DNA from: JABDII01 sp041576235
GTDB lineage: Bacteria > Gemmatimonadota > Gemmatimonadetes > Gemmatimonadales > GWC2-71-9
Direction of reading: 5' to 3'
DNA: 20,455 bases
NCBI GenBank assembly: GCA_041576235.1
Contig: JBFGLJ010000032.1
Span: forward strand, 1 to 20,455
The notes beneath the pieces were generated by a model. That model saw only the letters and a list, made by a program, of their open reading frames with translations, had not been told where the DNA came from and did not search any database. Positions 5,731 to 14,800 of this stretch are shown here, piece after piece. A program made the translations under genes and the position numbers. Position 1 is the first letter of the stretch. Each line of letters opens with the position of its first letter.

Positions 5731-7380
5731 ATGAGACATCGTTGGGGTATCATCGTGCTGGTGGCCACCGTGTCGTTCCTGACCGGAGGCTGGCTGCTGC
5801 AACAGGGCGTGGCCAACGACGGGAACGTGTACCGGCAAGCCCGGTTGTTCGACGATGTCCTCCACCATGTCCACAACTACTTCGTCGATTCCATTGGGGA
5901 GTCCGAACTCTATGAGCGGGCCACCCGCGGCCTCCTCGATCAGCTCGAGGACCCGTACTCGGTTCTGCTCACCGGGGACGACTACGAACGCCTGACCGAA
6001 CAGACCACCGGGAACTATGGCGGACTCGGGATCCAGATCGACGTCCGCAACGGGTGGATTACCGTGGTCGCGCCGCTCCCGGACACCCCAGCGGAGAGGG
6101 CCGGGATCGCCAGTGGCGACCAGATCATCGAAGTAGATGGGGAGCCGACTCAGGGATGGAACAGCGAGCGGGCCGTCAGCGTCTTGCGAGGAGAAAAGGG
6201 CAGCCCGGTCTCGATTCGGATTCGTCGGCCGGGGGTAGAGACGCTGCTCGACTTCACGGTGACCCGCGCCGAAATCCACATCCGGTCCGTGCCAGCCGGC
6301 ATGCTCTTCGATGATCGTATTGGGTACGTCGCCCTGAGAGCGGTGAGCGAGACCTCGGCGGATGAGCTGAAGGTCGAGGTCGACCAACTCCTGGAGCAGG
6401 GCATGAACTCGCTGGTCCTCGACCTCCGCGGCAATCCCGGCGGCCTGCTCGATCAAGGGGTCAAGGTCTCGGATTTGTTCCTGGATCCCGGCCAGGAGGT
6501 GGTTGCCACCCGGGGACGCGCGCGAGGGGCCACTCGGCGCTATCCCAGCGGGTCGACCCAGGCCTGGCCCGGGCTGCCCATCGTGGTACTCGTCGATGCG
6601 TACAGCGCTAGCGCCTCGGAGATCATCGCCGGCGCCCTCCAGGACCATGACCGCGCGCTGGTCGTGGGCATGCCCACGTTCGGGAAGGGATTGGTCCAGA
6701 CCTTGTTCCGGCTCGACGACGCCACGGCCCTCAAGATCACGACCGCCCGTTGGTACACCCCGAGTGGACGGACCATCCAGCGCGACGCCAGGGACCAGGA
6801 GGATCAGCTCCTCATCGCCGAGGCCGGAGGCGGGGGCGCACGTGCCGGCGGTGAACCCGGTCATCCACGCGCCACGGGCGCCGACTCGGTCGCCCCGGTC
6901 TACCGGACGGCCAGCGGTCGCCCCCTCCGTGGCGGCGGCGGGATCGTTCCGGATGTCCTCGTCCGACCCGATTCCTTGTCGGACGCCGAGCAGGCGTTCT
7001 TCAATCAGATTGGCGGCAACCTTCCGGCCTACCGAGACGCCCTGACCAGCATCGCTCTCGAAACCAAGAACACCGGGGCAGTGCTCCCGCTCGATTTCGA
7101 GGTGACCCCCGTCTTGAGAGACAGGTTGCGTCGGCGCCTTGCCGACCGTGGTGTGGCGATTGCGGACCCGGTGTTTCGAGCCGCTCGCGAGATCATCGAC
7201 CAGCAGCTCGGCTATGAGATTGCCCGGTATGTCCATGGGCGCCCGGCTGAAATCCGACGCCGTGCCGGCCAAGACCGACAGTTGCAGCGGGCTCTTCATC
7301 TGCTCGAGGGGGCACCCTCGCCCCAAGAACTCCTCGCGATAGGGGAGCGGGAAGCGTCGGCAGGCGCCAACCAACCCTAA
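5731..7380 (+). CDS. S41-family carboxy-terminal protease (paralogue A)
   Basis: A 549-aa CtpA/Prc-type protease, exported through an N-terminal signal anchor (residues 8-25). A helical region precedes a PDZ domain (about 95-170, starting NYGGLGIQI) that in this family recognises substrate C-termini. The S41 catalytic core follows, with LDLRGNPGG and the Ser-Lys-Gln set: Ser294 in SASASEI, Lys319 in FGKG and Gln323. The spacing of 25 and 4 residues fits active family members. After the core, a Gly/Ala-rich insert (about 350-385) precedes RGGGGIVPDV and a helical C-terminal domain. The start is supported by GGAGG 6 nt upstream. The protein is probably periplasmic, acting in envelope protein processing or quality control. 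A close paralogue lies one gene downstream. Confidence 0.93.
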   Translation: MRHRWGIIVLVATVSFLTGGWLLQQGVANDGNVYRQARLFDDVLHHVHNYFVDSIGESELYERATRGLLDQLEDPYSVLLTGDDYERLTEQTTGNYGGLGIQIDVRNGWITVVAPLPDTPAERAGIASGDQIIEVDGEPTQGWNSERAVSVLRGEKGSPVSIRIRRPGVETLLDFTVTRAEIHIRSVPAGMLFDDRIGYVALRAVSETSADELKVEVDQLLEQGMNSLVLDLRGNPGGLLDQGVKVSDLFLDPGQEVVATRGRARGATRRYPSGSTQAWPGLPIVVLVDAYSASASEIIAGALQDHDRALVVGMPTFGKGLVQTLFRLDDATALKITTARWYTPSGRTIQRDARDQEDQLLIAEAGGGGARAGGEPGHPRATGADSVAPVYRTASGRPLRGGGGIVPDVLVRPDSLSDAEQAFFNQIGGNLPAYRDALTSIALETKNTGAVLPLDFEVTPVLRDRLRRRLADRGVAIADPVFRAAREIIDQQLGYEIARYVHGRPAEIRRRAGQDRQLQRALHLLEGAPSPQELLAIGEREASAGANQP

Positions 7381-7394
7381 GCGCGCCGATCGGA

Positions 7395-7436
7395 TCTCCC
7401 CATCGAATCCGCGAACCAGGCGGGGGAGCGGGGAGA
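7395..7436 (+). repeat. Bipartite hairpin between paralogue A and the DUF2520 gene
   Basis: TCTCCCC (7395-7401) pairs with GGGGAGA (7430-7436), and inside it CCGC (7409-7412) pairs with GCGG (7420-7423). This 94-bp gap is otherwise featureless. No T-run follows, so it is more likely an mRNA structure or chance than an intrinsic terminator. Confidence 0.25.
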
Positions 7437-7474
7437 CGATCTCACCCCCGGGCCGTTGTCGTTCCGGTGGAACA

Positions 7475-8338
7475 GTGACGAAGACACAGGTCGCCATTAT
7501 CGGTGCCGGGCGAATGGGCCAGGGGCTCGGCTATGCGCTGGACCGTGCGGGATACCCGCTCGTCCTCCTCAGCCGTTCTCTGCGCCGCCTCACGCCGCCC
7601 CTGCCTCTCGACGTCGAGCACTGGCCGGATCGGCTCCGTGAGGCCTCGGTCGTGCTCATTGCGACGCCGGATGATGCCATTGCGACGGTAGCGTCCCGGT
7701 TGGCTGGGGATGGGGTCATTGGCCCGGAACATGCCGTTTTCCATGTGTCGGGACGACATGACAAGCATGCCATAGGCGCGCTTGCGTCGTCGGGGGCGGC
7801 CCTCGGATCGTTCCATCCGCTGCAAGCGATCGCCGACCCCGTCACCGCGCCTGAACGTCTCGCGGGTGCCTTTGCTGGTGTCGAGGGCGACACCCGCGCT
7901 GTGACCGTGGGCACACAATTGGCGATCGATCTTGGGATGACCCCGGTCGAGATTCCGCCCGGCGCCAAAATCGCTTACCATGCCGGCGCCACGATTGTGG
8001 CGACATACACGGTGGCCCTTATGGCGTTGGCGACACAGGTCATCGAGCGGGCGGGGATTGCCCCGGAAATGGCGGCTCAACTCTATGTCCCGCTCCTACG
8101 AGGCGTCGGCGCGAACCTTGCAATCCCAAATCCGGTAGATGCGCTCACGGGTCCGATCAAGCGGGGTGACAGCGAAACGGTTCTCGCCCACCTCGGGACC
8201 TTGACGACCGATGAACAGTCGGTCTATCGGATGATGGGTCGGATCGCGGTCAGGTTAGCGCGCGACGGGGGACTCGGTGAGGCGGCGGTGCAGGCGTTGG
8301 AGCAGGCACTCGCCGACCCGCAAGACAAACATGACTAG
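7475..8338 (+). CDS. Rossmann-fold DUF2520 protein, putative NADP-dependent oxidoreductase
   Basis: A 287-aa protein with an N-terminal nucleotide-binding fold (VAIIGAGRMGQGLGYAL, glycine loop at residues 10-15). A segment typical of the Rossmann-like/DUF2520 pair follows: HVSGRHD, then GSFHPLQAI, then a helical domain with YHAGATIVATYTVAL and ALTGPIKRGD. The layout resembles ketopantoate reductase and pyrroline-5-carboxylate reductase, but no member I know of has a settled reaction. There is no signal peptide, so it acts in the cytoplasm. The start is GTG at 7475 with a GGTGG-type site 4 nt upstream. It lies between two S41 protease paralogues on the same strand, with no obvious functional link to proteolysis. 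Confidence 0.82.
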   Translation: MTKTQVAIIGAGRMGQGLGYALDRAGYPLVLLSRSLRRLTPPLPLDVEHWPDRLREASVVLIATPDDAIATVASRLAGDGVIGPEHAVFHVSGRHDKHAIGALASSGAALGSFHPLQAIADPVTAPERLAGAFAGVEGDTRAVTVGTQLAIDLGMTPVEIPPGAKIAYHAGATIVATYTVALMALATQVIERAGIAPEMAAQLYVPLLRGVGANLAIPNPVDALTGPIKRGDSETVLAHLGTLTTDEQSVYRMMGRIAVRLARDGGLGEAAVQALEQALADPQDKHD

Positions 8339-8437
8339 GACCACACGGAGCCCACGGCGTGTTTGCAGGCGTTTTAGTGAGGGAGGGTAGTGGTTTGAGG
8401 TGTTCGGACACGCACGTTCCGGACTGGAGTACACGAG
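8339..8437 (+). other. 99-bp intergenic gap ahead of paralogue B
   Basis: The gap contains GTGT-TCGG-ACAC (8400-8411), a 4-bp stem with a tetraloop, and GGAG (8426-8429), which serves as ribosome-binding site 8 nt before the protease start. I see no convincing promoter and no coding sequence. Confidence 0.4.
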
Positions 8438-10024
8438 ATGCAACGCAAGTGGCCCACCATCGGGATCCTCGTTGGGATCCTCGTCGGCACGGGCGCCTGG
8501 CTTCTGCAGAGCGGGGCGGCCAGCGACGGGCGCGCGCATCAGCAAGCCCGGTTGCTGGAGAGTGTCGTGGAGTTGGTGGCGGGTTACTACGTCGATTCGA
8601 TAGCCGAAGCCGACTTGTACCAACGCGCCGCCCGGGGCGTTGTCGAGAAACTCAACGATCCGTATAGCGTCCTCCTGATCGGCCAGGAGTTCCAGCGCGC
8701 CCACGAACGGTCGACCGGAAACTACGGCGGGATCGGCGCTCGCGTCGATGCGCGGGCCGGTGCGATCACCGTTGTGGCACCGCTTCCCAACTCTCCAGCC
8801 GAGCGCGCCGGGCTCCAAATCGGCGATCAGATCGTCGCCATCGACGGGCGCGACACCCACACATGGAGCCTCCAGCGTGCGGCCGATGGCCTACGCGGAC
8901 CGCTTGGGTCCTCCGTCGTCCTGCGCGTGAGGCGCGTCGGCATCGATTCCACACTCACCTATACCCTGACCCGCGACCGCATTCATCGGCGAGGCGTCAA
9001 GGACGGGATCTTCCTCGATCGTGGGGTTGGGTATGTCTCCTATGACTTCGTGAGCGAAGGGTCGGCCCGCGAACTGGGGTTGGAGCTGGCTGGCCTGCGT
9101 GCGCTCGGCATGCACAGCGTCGTGCTGGATCTCCGGGGCAACCCTGGCGGGATGCGAGACGAAGCGGTGGCCGCCGCCGACCTGTTCCTCGATCCCGGCG
9201 ATACGCTCCTCGTGACCGCGGGCCGGACGGAAACCGACAGCCGGAACTTCGTGGACCAGTTTCCCCAGCCCTGGCCCGAGCTCAGGGTGGTGGTCGTCGT
9301 GGATCGGCAAGCGGCCAGCGCCGCCGAGATTCTGGCCGGCGCCATTCAGGATCACGATCGCGGTCTGATTGTGGGCCAGCCCACCTTCGGCAAGGGTCTG
9401 GTCCAAACCCAATTCCGCCTCGGCGACGACGTCGCGCTTCGCATCACCACGGCACGGTGGTTCACCCCGAGTGGGCGCTCGATCCAGCGCACAGAAGGCG
9501 TTCACCTCTCGCGGTCGGCCGGTGCGCAGCAGGACCCGGGATCCTACCAGAGCGCCGGAGGCCGGCGGCTGCGTGGCGGCGGCGGGATCATTCCGGATGT
9601 CGCCCTTCCGACCGACTCGGTCGACACCGATGAGCGCGCTCTGGCCCAGGCCCTGACCCCGCACCTCGCAGCCTTTCGCGACGTGGTCACCAGGTTCGCC
9701 CTCGATCTCAAGAAGGATGGATTCGTCGAGGCCGAAGACTTCACGGTGACCCCGGCGATGCGGCGTGAAGTGCTAAACCGACTCGCGGACCGGGCCGTGG
9801 AGATCGATCCAACCCTGGTCGAGGCTGGCGGGACGCTCGTGGACCGGCAGGTGGGCTATGAGGTGGCCCGGTATGTCTTTGGGCCAACCGCCGAATTGCG
9901 ACGCCGCGCCAAGGACGACGAGGATCTCCAGCACGCCCTCCGGCTCCTTCGCGAGCATGAGACCACCGAGAGCCTCCTGGGGCTCGGGCCGGCGCCGGTG
10001 GTTCGCGCCGCCAATCCCATGTAA
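8438..10024 (+). CDS. S41-family carboxy-terminal protease (paralogue B)
   Basis: A 528-aa paralogue of the upstream S41 protease, with the same order of signal anchor, helical region, PDZ domain (NYGGIGARV onward) and S41 core. The catalytic residues fall at identical positions: Ser294 in AASAAEI, Lys319 in FGKG and Gln323. The two serines flanking the nucleophile in paralogue A are alanines here, but the nucleophile is kept. It is 21 aa shorter, which equals the difference in the Gly/Ala-rich insert before RGGGGIIPDV, so the two proteins are otherwise collinear. GGAG lies 8 nt before the ATG. It probably acts in the periplasm as a carboxy-terminal processing protease, perhaps with a different substrate preference. 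Its 3' end faces lolA across 22 bp. Confidence 0.93.
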   Translation: MQRKWPTIGILVGILVGTGAWLLQSGAASDGRAHQQARLLESVVELVAGYYVDSIAEADLYQRAARGVVEKLNDPYSVLLIGQEFQRAHERSTGNYGGIGARVDARAGAITVVAPLPNSPAERAGLQIGDQIVAIDGRDTHTWSLQRAADGLRGPLGSSVVLRVRRVGIDSTLTYTLTRDRIHRRGVKDGIFLDRGVGYVSYDFVSEGSARELGLELAGLRALGMHSVVLDLRGNPGGMRDEAVAAADLFLDPGDTLLVTAGRTETDSRNFVDQFPQPWPELRVVVVVDRQAASAAEILAGAIQDHDRGLIVGQPTFGKGLVQTQFRLGDDVALRITTARWFTPSGRSIQRTEGVHLSRSAGAQQDPGSYQSAGGRRLRGGGGIIPDVALPTDSVDTDERALAQALTPHLAAFRDVVTRFALDLKKDGFVEAEDFTVTPAMRREVLNRLADRAVEIDPTLVEAGGTLVDRQVGYEVARYVFGPTAELRRRAKDDEDLQHALRLLREHETTESLLGLGPAPVVRAANPM

Positions 10025-10046
10025 ATCAGCTCCACCAACCGTCTTT

Positions 10047-10715
10047 CTACTGATCGACGATCCGGACTCCGCGGGGCACGGCGAACGTGAACATCCCGTT
10101 CGGAACGGGGCGGTCGAGACGCGGGGAATGAAGGGTGAGGGTCCGGTGGGTGCCATTGCGTTCCGCGAGCTCGACCCGGCGGGGCAGTGCCGTCGTGCGG
10201 TCCAACCAGACGACGGCGGTGGTGAACGGCAGGGTCGTATCGATCGGCGTGAGCTGGATCACGTCCACCGGCTTGCCGTCGACGGCGTCCTGCCGGAGGA
10301 AGAGCGCCTCGTACCTGGCACGTGGCTCATCCAAGATCCAACTCATCACGTTCACGCCGTACCTGGGGGTGCGCGCCAGCGACATCCTCAGGACTTGTCT
10401 CGGGGCGGTGCTCGGCGTGTAGATCCACAGCGACGAGCCGTCCGCGACGATGGCCTCGTCGGGAGGATCGCGGAACCGCATGGACAATCGCGACTCGCCC
10501 GCTTGCCACAATTCGCCCGAGCTTTCGAACCGCCCGATCATTTCGCTGTGAATGACTTGGGTGAAAGTCGCCGTTAGCGATGTCGAAGCGCGATAGGTGG
10601 CCGCGGCCCGCTCCAGCAGCGGCCACGGCGAATGGTGAGCGGGTGCGTTCGTGGCCTGCGCGCTGGCCGGCAGGACGACCCCAGTGAGCAGGGCGCACAC
10701 CAACCGGAGCGTCAT
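10047..10715 (-). CDS. lolA: Outer-membrane lipoprotein carrier protein LolA
   Basis: A 222-aa periplasmic chaperone that carries lipoproteins from the LolCDE exporter to the outer membrane. A signal peptide (MTLRLVCALLTGVV, cleaved near ASAQA) precedes the mature domain. That domain has the family pattern of TATFTQVIHSEMIGRFESSG, ELWQAGESRLSMRF, then SLWIYTPSTAPRQV, and the repeated strands of an open beta-barrel. The start is ATG at 10713-10715, overlapping the aroF stop in an ATGA arrangement; a longer in-frame start 60 nt upstream would put a charged stretch ahead of the signal peptide. LolB is absent from the window. The neighbouring propeller-SPOR lipoprotein is a plausible client. Confidence 0.85.
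   Translation of the reverse strand: MTLRLVCALLTGVVLPASAQATNAPAHHSPWPLLERAAATYRASTSLTATFTQVIHSEMIGRFESSGELWQAGESRLSMRFRDPPDEAIVADGSSLWIYTPSTAPRQVLRMSLARTPRYGVNVMSWILDEPRARYEALFLRQDAVDGKPVDVIQLTPIDTTLPFTTAVVWLDRTTALPRRVELAERNGTHRTLTLHSPRLDRPVPNGMFTFAVPRGVRIVDQ
10248..10263. promoter_or_regulatory. Second CGTGA-N6-TCACG palindrome, inside lolA
   Basis: CGTGA-GCTGGA-TCACG has the same arms and spacing as the site at 1674-1689, but lies within the lolA coding sequence. Read by eye, these are the only two such sites in the window. The coding location makes a regulatory role uncertain. Confidence 0.2.
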
Positions 10716-11749
10716 GAGCGCACCGTCGCCGGTTCGGCGATGGAACGGCCGATGGCATCTGCGATGGCTCGACATTCTTGCATGAGAGCCGTGAATTGGC
10801 GGGGGTGCAGGCTCTGCGCCCCGTCCGAAAGCGCATAGTCCGGACTTGGATGCACCTCGATGAGCAACCCGTCCGCACCCGCGGCCACGGCGGCGCGGGC
10901 CATGGCGGGAACCATGCTCCGCCGGCCGATGCCGTGGCTGGGATCGGCCACAATTGGCAGGTGCGACAGCTCACGCACCACCGGGATGGTGGTCAGGTCG
11001 AACACGTTGGTCGCCGCGCCGAACCCGCGGATGCCCCGTTCACACAGGATGACATCCGGATTGCCTTCGGCCACGACGTACTCCGCCGACAAGAGCAGTT
11101 CTTCGACCGTGGCGGCCAGCCCCCGCTTAAGGAGGACCGGCTTCTTGGCCCGGCCCGCCCGCTTGAGCAGGGGGTAGTTCTGCATGTTCCTGGCGCCGAT
11201 TTGAATCATGTCGGCCACCTCGGCCACTTCGTCCACGGCGTGGGGATCCATGGCCTCGGTCACGATTCGTAGGCCGGTTTCTGCCCGGGCCTTGGCCAAC
11301 AGTGCCAGGGCCGGCCTCCCGAGACCCTGGAACGAATAGGGCGATGTGCGGGGCTTGTAGGCCCCGCCGCGGAGCACGGTGGCCCCGGCCTCGCGGACCG
11401 CATGCGCCACCGAGACGATTTGCCGTTCGCTCTCGACGGAGCATGGGCCCGCCATGACCACCACCCGACGGCCCCCGATCGTGGTCCCGTCCTCGAGGCG
11501 GATGATGGTCGGGTCGGGGTGCCACTCCCGTGAAACCTCGCGATACGGTCGGGTGACGTAGATGACGTCTTGGACGCCGCTCAGCGCGGCGAATCGGGAC
11601 CCGTCGAGGCGGCCGTCATTGCCCACGACCCCGATGGCGGTCCGCTGATGCCCCGGCAGCGGCCGGGCGGCACATCCCATCTCTTGAACGAGCGCCACGA
11701 CGCGCTGGACGTCTTCTTCGGTGGCATTGTGTCGCATGACGACCAGCAT
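10712..11749 (-). CDS. aroF: 3-deoxy-7-phosphoheptulonate synthase, type I-beta
   Basis: A 345-aa enzyme that condenses phosphoenolpyruvate and erythrose 4-phosphate, the first step of the shikimate pathway. Residues 1-70 (MLVVMRHNATEEDVQRVV) form the small ferredoxin-like domain that in Thermotoga-type enzymes mediates Tyr/Phe feedback. The TIM barrel follows, with VVMAGPCSVES, GGAYKPRTSPYSFQGLG, MIQIGARNMQNYPLL, ILCERGIRGFG and VADPSHGIGRR, which carry the substrate and metal ligands. I chose ATG at 11747-11749, which matches the usual family N-terminus and has GAGG 7 nt upstream; the open frame extends 32 codons further without support. lolA overlaps its stop by 4 nt. Confidence 0.95.
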   Translation of the reverse strand: MLVVMRHNATEEDVQRVVALVQEMGCAARPLPGHQRTAIGVVGNDGRLDGSRFAALSGVQDVIYVTRPYREVSREWHPDPTIIRLEDGTTIGGRRVVVMAGPCSVESERQIVSVAHAVREAGATVLRGGAYKPRTSPYSFQGLGRPALALLAKARAETGLRIVTEAMDPHAVDEVAEVADMIQIGARNMQNYPLLKRAGRAKKPVLLKRGLAATVEELLLSAEYVVAEGNPDVILCERGIRGFGAATNVFDLTTIPVVRELSHLPIVADPSHGIGRRSMVPAMARAAVAAGADGLLIEVHPSPDYALSDGAQSLHPRQFTALMQECRAIADAIGRSIAEPATVRS

Positions 11750-11788
11750 GTCCTCGCCTCGGTTCTCAGTCAGGGAAGCGGACAGCGC

Positions 11789-11813
11789 CGGGCCTGTGCC
11801 CCCGGGAGGCCCG
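11789..11813 (-). repeat. Hairpin in the aroF leader
   Basis: CGGGCC (11789-11794) pairs with GGCCCG (11808-11813) across a 13-nt loop, between the smc stop and the aroF start. It could be part of a leader structure. No leader peptide rich in aromatic codons is visible, so classical attenuation is not supported. Confidence 0.25.
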
Positions 11814-11835
11814 CGGCGGCGGTCTGTTCCTCGGA

Positions 11836-11864
11836 AGCCTACCACCGTTCATGCGCCCGGGAAA
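11836..11864 (-). promoter_or_regulatory. Possible aroF promoter
   Basis: TTTCCC (11859-11864) and TAGGCT (11836-11841) are separated by 17 bp on the minus strand in the 144-bp smc-aroF gap. TAGGCT is of the TANNNT type common in GC-rich genomes; the -35 is poor. A start near 11829 would give an 80-nt leader containing the hairpin at 11789-11813. Confidence 0.25.
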
Positions 11865-11893
11865 GAGGCGGAGGGGGGCCATCGCGCCGCGGA

Positions 11894-14800
11894 CTATGAC
11901 CCAGCACCCGCCAACTGGCGTTCGCCGAGCCGGACACCAACCACGGTCGACACACCGGGCTCTTGCATGGTGACGCCGTACACCGCGTCCGCGGCCTGCA
12001 TGGTGCGCGGGTTGTGCGTGATGACGATGAATTGGGTGTCTTGCTTGAATTCGTCGAGGAGCCGAGTGAAACGGCCCACATTGGCGTCGTCGAGTGGGGC
12101 GTCGACCTCGTCCATGAGGCAGAAGGGGCTCGGCTTGGTCAAGTAGATACTGAAGAGCAGCGAGACGGCCACGAGCGTCCGCTCGCCCGAGGAAAGCAGG
12201 TGAATGCGCTGGGTACGCTTGCCTCGAGGCGCCGCGTGGATCTCGATTTCGCTTTCGAGTGGATCGTCGGGGTCGGCAAGCCTGAGACTGCACTCCCCAC
12301 CACCAAAAAGGGTTTGAAACACCGCGGAGAAGTTCTCCTGAACCGCCGCGAAGGTCTCCATGAGCATGGCGCGGGCGGTGGTGTCGATCTCTCGAATTGC
12401 CTGCAGCAGCGACCGCCGCGCCGCGACGAGATCATCACGCTGGGACTGCAGGAACTCCAGGCGCTTCACCTCCTCCGCATGCTCCTCAACGGCCAGCGGA
12501 TTCACCGGGCCGGTCTTTTCCAGCGCGTCGCGGATCCGGGTCGACTCGGCCTCCAGCGTCCCCAGATCCAACTCCAGCAATTCCGATTCGGCCGTGAGGA
12601 GGTCGAGGGGGCGTTTCCATTCCATCTCGATCCGCTCGGTGATTCGCCGCCGTTCGGCGGCCAGTTCCGTGACGCGTAGCTCGAGCTGGTGAAACTCATC
12701 GCTCAACGCTTCCACCCGCTCTCGCGTGGTGGCGACTCCCTTTTCCGCCGCCTGGAGGGCGTGATCGGCCTCGGCAAACGCGGTCTCGCCGTCCGCCGCT
12801 GCCGCCTCCAGCTCCAAGAGCGCAATGCGGGCCTCTGCCCGCTGGTCCTGCCACTCCCCTTGCTGACGACGCGTGCGGTTGGTCTCGTCGGCGATCGTGG
12901 CGAGTTCCTCGGCGATGGTCGTTGCAGATTGGGCGGCGTCCGTCCCTACCTGGGTCGAACGATCCACGGCGTCCTGCGACGCGCGGCGCCGAGCGTCGAC
13001 GTGCGCCATCTGGACTTGCCAATGGACACGATCTTCGCGGGCCGCTTCGAGTTCGGTCTCGAGTTCTGCTAGCCGGACCCGCGCCGTGCCGAGCTCCTCC
13101 TCTTCTCGTGCCTTGGCAATCTCGCCGCTCGTCAGCGCGTCATCGACTTCGAGCAGCCGCCTCTCTGCGTGCTGGAGTCGCTCCTCGAGGCGCGCCGCCC
13201 GTGCGGCAGCCTGATGGACTTCGCGCTCCAACCCATTCGCGCGGCGAACGCCGTCTTCGCGAGCCGCCAGCGCGACGCGCTCGGATTCCCGTGCCTCGGC
13301 GGTGGCCGCCGTGGCCAGCGCGAGCGCCTGCTCGTCGGTGCCGATCCGCCGCAATGCCTGCTCGACGGCCTCTGCGGCCCGCGCCAACGTCGTCTCGGCC
13401 GCACCCGTCTCCTTACTCAAGGCCTCGAGTTCGGCCCGCCGCTGGAGTGGCCCCGTTGGCCCCGTCCCCGGCGCGAGGACAATGGCTCCCGTCTGGTGGC
13501 GGACCATATTGCCCGAGGTGTCCAAGACCTGGGCGTCCCTGAGGATGGCCTCCACCCACCTCGCCGCGTTGGGATCGTCGATGTGCAGCCGGTTCTCGAG
13601 CGGCTGACGGCCTGGAATGCTCCGCGGGGCTTGATTCGCGGGGAGGAGCACGAGGGTCCCGCTCTTCGAGGCCGCATGCCATTCGCGGATGGCGGTGACG
13701 GCGGACGCATCCCGAATGAGCACGGCGTGCATCCATTCGCCGAGGAGACGCTCGGCGAGTTTCGCGTCCTCGCGCGATGCCCGCACGTAGTCGCTGAGCG
13801 GGCCGAGGACCTGGCCGTCGAATCGGTTTCGCGCCTTGAGGAGTGCCGCGGCGCTGGGGGCGAGTCCCACGCGCTCGCGCTCGAGTTCCTCGAGCGCTTG
13901 GCGCCGGGCGGTGAGCTGGGCCAGCACTTCCTCGGCGCGCCGACGGTCGGCGCGTGCGAGCGCCTCCCGCTCGCGCGACTCGGCGAGCAGATGCCGGCAT
14001 CGATCGGCCTCGGCGGCTGCCTGGCTCGCGGCCTCCACCAATTTGCTGGCTTCGGTCTCGGCGAGGTCCCGTCGAGCTACCACCGCATCGAGTTCCGCGC
14101 GGGTCGCGGTGTGATGCGATGCCGCCTGGGCCGACTGTTCGCGCAGCGCCGCGAGATCCTCCTCGAGGGCGGCCCGCTCGCCCTCAAAGGATCGATGGGT
14201 CTGCGCGCGGCGGTGAAGTTGCTCCTCGAGGGCGCGGACCGCGCCGCGCTGTTCCGCGAGACGCTCCCGCACGGCCTCCTCGGCCTGGGAACGGGCCGCC
14301 AGCTCCCGTTGAATCCGCTCGTACTCGCCCTGGGCGTCACGGAGCGACTGGCCGGCCGTCTCTCGATCGCGATCGGCTTGCTGGGCGCGGGTCTCCATCT
14401 GATGCCGCTGCTCGAGCAGGCGTTCGTGTTGTTCCGCACCGTGGGTCAGGCGCTCGGCTGCCAGCGCCAAATCGCCGTCCAGCTTGCCCAGGGTGAGCTT
14501 CACGGCGCTCAGCCGGCGCGCGATGTCGGTGCGTTGTGTTTCTCTGGTCGTCCGCACGGCGGCACACTGCTCCAAGCGCTGTTGGGCGTTCCGAAGCGCG
14601 GCGCGGGACTCGGGCAGCAGGGCCGAGAGTTCTTGATGCCGGGTCTCGATGTCGCTCGCGGCGTGTCCCATGTGATGCAGCTGCCGGTGCGCCAAGGTCA
14701 CGTCCACCGCGAACTTCTCCTCTAAGAGCTTGGCGTGACGCTCGGCCTTGCCTCGTTGCCGCGCGAGACTGCGGATCTGCGACTGCACCTCGCCAATCAG

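Noticed and set aside
5530..7497. 655-codon open frame on the minus strand opposite tmk and protease A
   Set aside because: It is a shadow of GC-rich coding DNA. The plus strand carries clear tmk and S41 motifs with correct starts, and the minus frame shows no domain pattern.
10025..10054. ATCAG/CTGAT inverted repeat at the convergent junction as a bidirectional terminator
   Set aside because: The stem is only 5 bp with a 20-nt loop and no T-tract on either strand.
13169..14725. 518-codon open frame on the plus strand inside smc
   Set aside because: It lies opposite the SMC coiled coil and hinge. Its composition follows the complement of the real gene and it contains no recognisable motif.
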